Assembly: GCA_023101725.1 (NCBI GenBank)
Contig: JALJCO010000171.1
Coordinates: forward strand, 62,001 to 126,000
Length of the DNA: 64,000 nucleotides
Source of the DNA: Atherinomorus stipes
Lineage: Eukaryota; Chordata; Actinopteri; Atheriniformes; Atherinidae
Direction of reading: 5' to 3'
Below the pieces are notes generated by a model, which saw only the letters and a program-made list of their open reading frames with translations, ran no database searches and was not told the origin of the DNA. Below are positions 56,401 to 64,000 of the stretch, in pieces. Both the position numbers and the translations under genes were made by a program. Each line of letters starts with the position of its first letter. Position 1 is the stretch's first letter.

Positions 56401-56817
56401 GATGTCGGTTTGGCGGTCTCACGACGTCTGCTTGCCGTAGAACACGTTAGTGCGTATGACGAAATCACGCTGGGGCAAGCCCTCCCGGAGCCTATTGAAA
56501 TGCATTGTAGTGTCCAAAATTTAGAAAAAAAAAAAAACTCACCATGGAAATCTATGAAGGCGCCTGGGGCGATTTTCAATCTGAACATGATCGCCCCAAA
56601 GGGGCGGGGCTTCTGGCTGACAGCTGATATTTCTTCTTCTCTTGGGTTTTATGCTTATGGCAGTTTGCTACCCATTTCAGGGAGCATTGCCGCCACCTAC
56701 TGAACCAACAGTTAGATACGGACTTGGACAGGCTAATAACCCCCCCCCTCCCTCTTTTTCGTGTGACTCAAGAGGGGGGGCAATGCACTATCGCCCACTA
56801 TGGGCCAGCCGCCCCTG

Positions 56818-58819
56818 TACGTAGTTCTATCATTCTACATAGTTTTATCATTCTACGTAGTTCTATCATTCTACGTAGTTCTATCATTCTACGTAGTTCT
56901 ATCATTCTACGTAGTTCTATCATTCTACGTAGTTCCATCATTCTACGTAGTTCCATCATTCTACGTAGTTCTATCATTCTACGTAGTTCCATCATTCTAC
57001 ATAGTTCCATCATTCTACATAGTTCCATCATTCTACGTAGTTCCATCATTCTACGTATTTCTATCACTCTACGTGGTTCTATCATTCTACGTAGTTCCAT
57101 CATTCTACGTAGTTCTATCATTCTACGTGGTTCTATCATTCTACGTAGTTCCATCATTCTACGTAGTTCCATCATTCTACGTAGTTCCATCGTTCTACGT
57201 AGTTCCATCATTCTACATAGTTCCATCATTCTACGTAGTTCCATCATTCTACGTAGTTCCATCATTCTACGTAGTTCCATCATTCTACGTAGTTCTATCA
57301 TTCTACGTGGTTCTATCATTCTACGTAGGTGCATCATTCTACATAGGTCTATCATTCTACGTAGTTCTATCATTCTACGTGGTTCTATCATTCTAAGTAG
57401 TTCTATCATTCTACGTAGTTCCATCATTCTACGTAGTTACATCATTCTACGTAGTTTCCATCATTCTACGTAGTTCCATCATTCTACGTATTTCTATCAC
57501 TCTACGTGGTTCTATCATTCTACGTAGTTCCATCATTCTACGTAGTTCTATCATTCTACGTAGTTCTATCATTCTACGTAGGTCTATCATTCTACGTAGT
57601 TCTATCATTCTATGCAGTTCCATCATTCTACGTAGTTCCATCGTTCTACGTAGTTCCATCATTCTACATAGTTCCATCATTCTACGTAGTTCCATCATTC
57701 TACGTAGTTCCATCATTCTACGTAGTTCCATCATTCTACGTAGTTCTATCATTCTACGTGGTTCTATCATTCTACGTAGGTGCATCATTCTACATAGGTC
57801 TATCATTCTACGTAGTTCTATCATTCTACGTAGTTCTATCATTCTAAGTAGTTCTATCATTCTACGTAGTTCCATCATTCTACGTAGTTACATCATTCTA
57901 CGTAGTTCCATCATTCTACGTAGTTCTATCATTCTACGTAGTTCTATCATTCTACGTAGTTCCATCATTCTACGTAGTTCTATCATTCTACATAGTTCCA
58001 TCATTCTACGTAGTTCCATCATTCTACGCAATTCCATCATTCTACGTAGTTCCATCATTCTACATAGTTCCATCATTCTACGTAGTTCTATCATTCTACG
58101 TAGTTCAATCATTCTACGTAGTTCGATCATTCTACGTAGGTCTATGATTCTAGGTAGTTCTATCATTCTACCTAGTTCTATCATTCTACGTAGGTCTATC
58201 ATTCTAGGTAGTTCTATCATTCTACCTAGTTCTGTCATGCTACGTAGTTCGATCATTCTACGTAGGTCTATCATTCTAGGTAGTTCTATCATTCTACCTA
58301 GTTCTATCATTCTACGTAGTTCTGTCATTCTACGTAGTTCGATCATTCTACGTAGTTCTATCATTCTATGTAGTTCTATCATTCTATGTAGTTCTATCAT
58401 TCTACGTAGTTCTGTCATTCTACATAGTTTTGTCATTCTACGTAGTTCTATCAGTCTACGTGGTTCTATCATTCAACCTAGTTCTATCATTCTACATAGT
58501 TCTATCATTCTATGTGGTTCTATCATTCTACGTAGTTCTATCATTCTACGTGGTTCTATCATTCTACGTGGTTCTATCATTCTACGTAGTTCTATCATTC
58601 TACTTAGTTCCATTATTCTACGTGGTTCTATCATTGTACGTGGTTCTATCATTTTACTTAGTTCTATTATTCTACGTGGTTCTATCATTCTGCGTAGTTC
58701 TGTCATTCTACGTAGTTCTATCAGTCTACGTGGTTCTATCATTCTACCTAGGTCTATCATTCTACCTAGTTCTATCATTCTATGTAGTTCTATCATTCTA
58801 CGTAGTTCTATAATTCTAC
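56818..58819. repeat. 18-bp minisatellite, right part (about 111 copies)
   Basis: Continuation of the array at 50743-51497 after the hAT insertion. It contains a block duplication: the variants GTATTTCTATCACTC at 57055 and 57488, and GTAGGTGCATC at 57325 and 57777, are about 433-452 bp apart (about 24-25 units). The units at 58140-58320 carry CCTAG/GGTAG variants not seen elsewhere. The ORFs of 107-249 residues are artefacts. Confidence 0.97.
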
Positions 58820-59910
58820 ACTGTTAAAAAATCTGTTTTATCACATTTTTTTCTGTGAAATTTAGCAAATTTTCCCCATTTTTTAAAAAATCTGGAAAAT
58901 TAATGATAAAATTATGGAAATAGGCTGAATTTACAAGTCTCACATGAAATAACACGAAAAGCCTGTAACTGTAAAAAGACATGAAGTTTCCATTTGTTTA
59001 AAGAGGATGCCATTTCATTTCACATAAGAAAGAGTGTTAAAATACATTTTCAATGTATTTCCTGATAAAAATTTATTTTTAGCAAAAGAAAAATGTTTTT
59101 GGTTATTTCAAGTATTTACACTAAAAAGAGTATCTGTGCTGTAGTTGATATTAAAGAGTTCTTTACATTGATCTAACTTAATCATTTTGGTTTGGGGATT
59201 ATTATTATTATTATTTTAGTCAAACTTAAAACTCCTCTCTCTAATCTGAAACATGTTTTTACTTTCACTCAAACTAAATTTATTAAGTTGTTTCAGCTTA
59301 ACATGCATGAACAACAAAGAAGGCGGGGCTACTTTCAAAACACAACATATCAGGACCACAAAGGCTCATGGGAAAAGCAAATTTAACAGAAATGACCCTC
59401 TTATGATTGTTATCGTATAAATCTGAGTTAAGTGTTTACTGCCTTTGTTATGTTCACATTCAGAAGTTGCTGAGAAAGTCAGTTAAGTTTGGATGTTAAA
59501 GTTGCACCATGAGTTTGAAGGACAGTTGAAGGAGATAAACCCATCATCATATTTAATGCTATTTGTTGTCCAGACGGAACCAACAATTTATGTGAAAGAT
59601 GTGTTGCTGTTCTGTCACCGACTCTGGATTTACCCGTGGTACAAACTCTACCTGTGTAAATTTGCACCAAAAACAAATATTAATGCAGCAGTGGCGGTCT
59701 TTGGACCAGCCAATACTGACTTCTCTCTCTGCAGAGCTGGCAACAGTAATGGGGGATTATCACGCTTCCGTGTTCCGAACTTCCGGTTAGAAACACTTAA
59801 GACGGCCCACTTCCGGCCCAGTTCAATGTCCCTGCTTAACTTCGTAAATAACGTGAATAAACGCCAACCCTACTGAAATTTTCACGGATTACAGGCTGAA
59901 GTGATACTAA
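58820..59910. other. Unassigned sequence
   Basis: AT-rich, with no known domain. The plus-strand ORF 59493-59876 (127 residues) shows no motif that I recognise. The block GTTCCGAACTTCCGGTTAG at about 59771-59789 looks like promoter-proximal or transposon DNA, but I cannot assign it. Confidence 0.45.
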
Positions 59911-62900
59911 AGGAGCAATGAGTGAAAAGTCATTATTTTCACATTTAAGAAATTAAAAAATCTTTATGTACAGAACTAGACATGTATTTTCATCTGGAAT
60001 ATAGCATGACGTCACACAGCGCCTCCCTGTGTTGATCTCCAGCTCAGTGTTTACATTGCCGGTCCGGCCGCGCATGCATGTACGTCCATGTACGTGGACG
60101 CGCACACGCACCTCCTTCCTTATAAACAGCCACCACCAGGGCGGCGCAATGACGCGGAGTGAACAAGCAAATTGGCGGAGACTGAACCCAGCCGTTAGAA
60201 GCGTTCAGCTGGAGACGACCAGGAGCCGATATTACCTCCACAGAAACAATATTACCTCCACAGAAACAATATTACCTCCACAGAAACAATATTACCTCCA
60301 CAGAAACAATATTGCCTCCACAGAAACAATATCACCTCCACAGAAACAACCGTCTTTGCCCCCCAAAAGTCGTCGGACAAGGAAAGAGACAAAACAGGGA
60401 TTATATTTCCAAGGCGGAGAGCACTGCGACAGAACAGGACTTCAGTTTGACTCAGAGCTTCTCTTCTCCTGAACAGGTAGGTAACAACATGATGTCAGAT
60501 GTTTGTTTTTGTTCGTGTTGCAGTAATGTTAGGCACATGTTGCAATGTTTATTCAGTACAGTGTAGTGTTACAGTCCTGGCGTGGGTAACTGTCGGAGTT
60601 TGTACCGCAGTCGGTCACTCTTTACTGTTGTAATGTGAGTAGCAGGCAGTCCAGCTAATGCTAGCATGCTAGTAGATCGTGAGGTTTCAACCTGGATCCG
60701 TCAGCACCTCCAGCAGAGTCAGCTGCGACCAGCTACCAGATCCTTGGCTATTCAGGCCTTTTTCGCCTTTTTGTTCCGGTGTTTTTAAAATGAAAATGTG
60801 AAATTCTCTAAATATTACACTGGGTTTACTGGGAGGCTGAACGGAGGAAAGTGCTGACTGGAAGCTGCACCAGTTCTTCATAAAACTGTCTTGATGTGAA
60901 GGACAAAAGATTTTGTCATTTCATAAGTTCAGTACATATGTATGATATGCTCAGTATATATGATATGCTCATATTATACATGATCATATATAATCTTACA
61001 TAGATCATATTATATATGGTCTATGTAAGATATTATATATGATCGTGTGTAATATGATTTATGATCATGTTTTATTATAAATGACAAACATATCTAAATG
61101 TGTGCATCCCTTACAGATCACCTGACCTGGAGGTGAGCAGAGCCACATTCTCATGCATGCCAGCAGCGCTGCAGTTCTTCATCTCTGGTTTGAGGCCAGA
61201 CTTCTTGCTGCTTTGGATCATAACTTTCATCTCCAGAGACCATCACCGATCAAAAGTTGGAGAGAAAGATGTGAGTGGTGCTTTCTCACTATGGCATTTA
61301 TAGTTCATTGTATAATTTTTTATTTTGTATACTAAAGAACAGAAACATTGCAGTCATAATGTTGTTTAGAACTAACTGAACCTCAAATGTATTTTTGAAA
61401 TAACAGTTGTTTTTTGCCCAAATACAAGAGGCTCTACAAAGCACATGCCAGGCAGTGATGTGTGCACTAAACTCCCAAAACTTCTGGATCTATCTGGGAA
61501 CTGCAGACCAAGACTGTGAAGAAGAGACCGGCTTCAGGTGAGAGGAGTCGTTTAGAAGAACGCAGCACCTTGACCCCAGAAGACCTGGCCCACTTCCACC
61601 CATTCCACTACGGCTGAACTGGCAAAGCAGCATCTCAGAAGAGGTGATTATATGTCTGGAGTTAGTTGCAAATCCATTTATTTTAATTGCCTCTGACCAA
61701 TTTCATTGTCTCACTGTACAGATGCTGTTTGAAGACAGAAACTGCTGCCTGGACCTTCATCACCTGTCAGATGAAAATGTCACAAAAATAAAAATGATGT
61801 AAAATCACTGTATTGTAGTTTTACTTATCACTTACCTCTAATTCAAATTTTAAAAATCTTGGAGCAAATAATTCGTCACGAAGATGACAAAACTACACTA
61901 CTCACAAAAAGTTAAGAAAATTTGGCTTTTTGTATGATGTCAGAATTAATCTAAAATCCACTACAACCTTTCCAGGTGAACTGAATTGAACTTTCTCTAA
62001 ACTTTTCAATGCACATGTACATTGTTCAATGGTTAAATGTTTATCATTCTGCATCATTCTGTTCTCAAAAAAACAAAAAATGAATATCCCTACTTTTTTG
62101 TGAGTAGTGTAAATGCTGAAAATCAGATTATAAAGATTTTTCTCAAACTCCTGTTGGCTTTGTAAGTTTCCCCCCCAAAAAATCAGTGTAATTGTCCCCA
62201 CTATATTATATAGTTTAGCTCTTTACTGTGCTCTGCATGGAAACCTTTTGTCTAACAACAGCTTATAAAAGGAAGAAGGTTTTTATAATTTCACTTGAAT
62301 GAAAATGATCCACACAATCATGTTAATCTATTTATTTACAAAAAAGAACACTTGAATGTGAAGCTTTTACATATTTAAGATGTCTCAGTTGTGCAAGACT
62401 GAGCCTGAATTTCTTCATGACCAGATGATGCCGGCATGAGTTGCAGCATCAGAGCAGGAAAGGGACAAAGATGCTGGTTTGCTGCTCCTGACCACAGCAC
62501 TTCCTGCACGTCTGTGGGCATTTCCCTGCAGTTTCACGGTGCTCCTTGAACCCCTGCAGATGCTGGAGCACGATGACGACCCTGATGCACCATCACAGCA
62601 TCAAAAACCAGTCCAGGCTGTCCCTCAGAGTCCCTGACCCAAACTCTTCTCTCATCCAGGGACAACTGCTGAAGCTGCCTCTGCAAAATATGTATAATAA
62701 TATTCTATAAATCATGTTTTAGCCACAACATGTTGACATTTGTAAAATTTAATCCAGACCGTTACAAAGAAGACGTCCTACATTGAGGCACAGTTCATAC
62801 CTCTGTTTCCTGGCAGCACACAGGACATCCAGACTCTGCTGCTCCAGCTCCCCTCCACCCTCGGTCCAGGCTAAACCTCCAGACTTTCCCCTTTTCCACT

Positions 62901-63626
62901 CGCGATTGCCAGCCTCAGCAGACAGGACGCTGGTGCCTGGCTTTGTAATCGGATAAGAATAAGATGTCATCTAGCGCCAGATGAACGTGGTTTTGATAAA
63001 AACAAAACCAGTTGTCGGCTGAGTCCACATAACTGCAGAACCCACGTAGCTCACGTCTTTGCTCGTGCTTACAGAGCAGCGTTAGCAAACGCTGTGAGTG
63101 ATTATTAGTTATGAATAGACTAAAATTAGACACTGAGTGGGTGTACAGACGTAACCCTCATTTTTAATCGGATAGTTGCACTATCCACAACATTACTTTT
63201 CAAATAACTTGGGTTTTATTTCCATAAAAGTTATATACAGTCGTTATATTGTACATTTGTTACTGTGTACTGCTTGCCAACACTATTAGCATCGTTTGAT
63301 GCTAATTAAGAGGCAAAATCAACGCCGTGATAGTTACTTACGGACTAAACTATAACCTATAACTTGCCAAAATAAAATAATATCGCTTTCAGCATTATAA
63401 AGTTAGCAGTTACTCACTTCGTCACTCGTCATCTTCCAAAACATCCGGCGTTTTGTTGTGATAATGTTCCTGTTTCGGCAGACATTCCTTTGCTGATTAG
63501 GAAAGAGTGAGGGTGAGGGAGGAGGGGGCGGGCGTAAGAGACTGTCAATCATGGCACGCTTTGTTTTGGTCTCAGAACAGTGCTCACCAGCCCACCTAGC
63601 GGTGAAAAAAATCGCTTTTAGCTCCT
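59911..63626. mobile_element. Possible 3.7-kb DNA element with AGGAGC inverted ends
   Basis: AGGAGCAATGAGTGA at 59911 and, inward from 63626, AGGAGCTAAAAGCGA share a short imperfect inverted end. The flanks are CTAA (59907-59910) and TTAA (63627-63630), compatible with a decayed TTAA duplication. No transposase is recognised. The stretch includes a 20-bp repeat (60231-60350), a donor-like GTAGGTAAC at about 60476 and a few short ORFs. Boundaries are tentative. Confidence 0.35.
60231..60350. repeat. 20-bp minisatellite, 6 copies
   Basis: Unit ATTACCTCCACAGAAACAAT at 60231, 60251, 60271, 60291, 60311 and 60331; the last two copies have single changes (ATTGCC, ATCACC). The plus-strand ORF 60029-60472 runs through it with a shifting repeat peptide; it is not recognised as a gene. 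Confidence 0.95.
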
Positions 63627-63800
63627 TTAAGGAAGAAGTGGATCAAAGCGATTCACCAGAGTGAAGGGCCGAACTTTATAATAAAACAACGTAGCTACTA
63701 TTTACCGATGTGCTTAACTTTTTGCGTATTAAAACACACATACATCTGAAAATCGGGCCTGTACCCCCTATCATCATGTTTTCAGCCGCACAAAGTTAGG

Positions 63801-64000
63801 GGTTTTAATGGCGTAAACAAGGTTTTAATGGCGCAAAGGAGGTTTTAATAGCGCCAAGGAGGTTTTAATGGCTTAAACAAGGTCTTAATGGCATAAACGA
63901 GGTTTTAATGGCTTAAACGAGGTCTTAATGGCATAAACTAGGTTTTAATGGCGTAAACGAGGTTTTTGATGGCGTGAACAAGGTTTTAATGGCGCGAACG
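63801..64000. repeat. 20-bp minisatellite running off the window
   Basis: Unit GGTTTTAATGGCGTAAACAA, about ten copies with variation in GCG/GCT/GCA and GGTT/GGTC; one copy has a 1-bp insertion near 63961. The right border is beyond the window. Confidence 0.95.

Larger units (their letters stand above)
51498..56817 (-). mobile_element. Autonomous-type hAT transposon, 5320 bp, in the 18-bp array
   Basis: Ends CAGTGGCGGCT and, inward from the right, CAGGGGCGGCT. The 8-bp duplication TACGTAGT (51490-51497 and 56818-56825) is perfect and is itself array sequence, so the insertion is post-array. It encodes a three-exon transposase on the minus strand. It also contains a TA microsatellite (about 51700-51790), a foldback element (52740-52942), a duplicated tail segment and a nested hAT MITE (54358-54747). 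Confidence 0.95.

Overview
The window looks like a teleost fish chromosome segment. It has interrupted genes with GT-AG introns, fish-type Tc1/mariner, hAT and non-LTR retroelements, many micro- and minisatellites, and no bacterial-style operons. The species cannot be told from the sequence alone.

I can support one host gene. It lies on the minus strand and is the 3' part of interleukin-16 (il16, the PDZ protein pro-IL-16). Nine exons can be placed: 50031-50172, 26581-26677, 20290-21683, 9707-9843, 9457-9616, 8036-8137, 3651-3882, 2956-3084 and 2703-2869. Their splice phases agree throughout and give an open frame of about 852 residues ending at 2703. The last five contain the two C-terminal PDZ domains that correspond to the region releasing mature IL-16. 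The large exon 20290-21683 carries about 21 in-frame copies of an 18-bp (6-residue) repeat, a coding VNTR. The two most upstream exons are the least certain. The N-terminal PDZ exons were not found and probably lie beyond position 64000.

Nearly everything else is repeat DNA in il16 introns or flanks. 1-2.6 kb: a Tc1 transposon whose transposase has become a 94-bp minisatellite, then a 20-bp array and a 59-bp triplication over the il16 stop codon. 3-9.4 kb: hairpin and foldback elements, an L2/CR1-like LINE with its own 33-bp minisatellite, and a hAT-type foldback. 13.4-20.1 kb: a nearly complete non-LTR element in a TA microsatellite with a 7-bp target duplication, followed by three Tc1-like elements. 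22.1-24.0 kb: a 20-bp array of about 94 copies. 27.0-28.4 kb: a Tc1 element. 31.0-32.5 kb: a non-autonomous hAT with perfect target duplication. 32.7-43.5 kb: a 10.8-kb satellite of 34-40-bp units with higher-order structure. 44.7-46.1 kb: a 33-bp array. 47.4-48.9 kb: a TTAA-flanked element with a THAP fragment (Kolobok-like). 50.7-58.8 kb: an 18-bp array split by a 5.3-kb, almost intact hAT element that itself holds a nested hAT MITE. 59.9-64 kb: an unrecognised possible TE and a 20-bp array running off the end.

The main theme is turnover. At least ten minisatellites with different units occur in 64 kb. Several clearly arose by amplifying segments of transposon or coding sequence, and transposons then inserted into some of the arrays. 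Most long ORFs in the window are artefacts of tandem arrays whose units lack stop codons.
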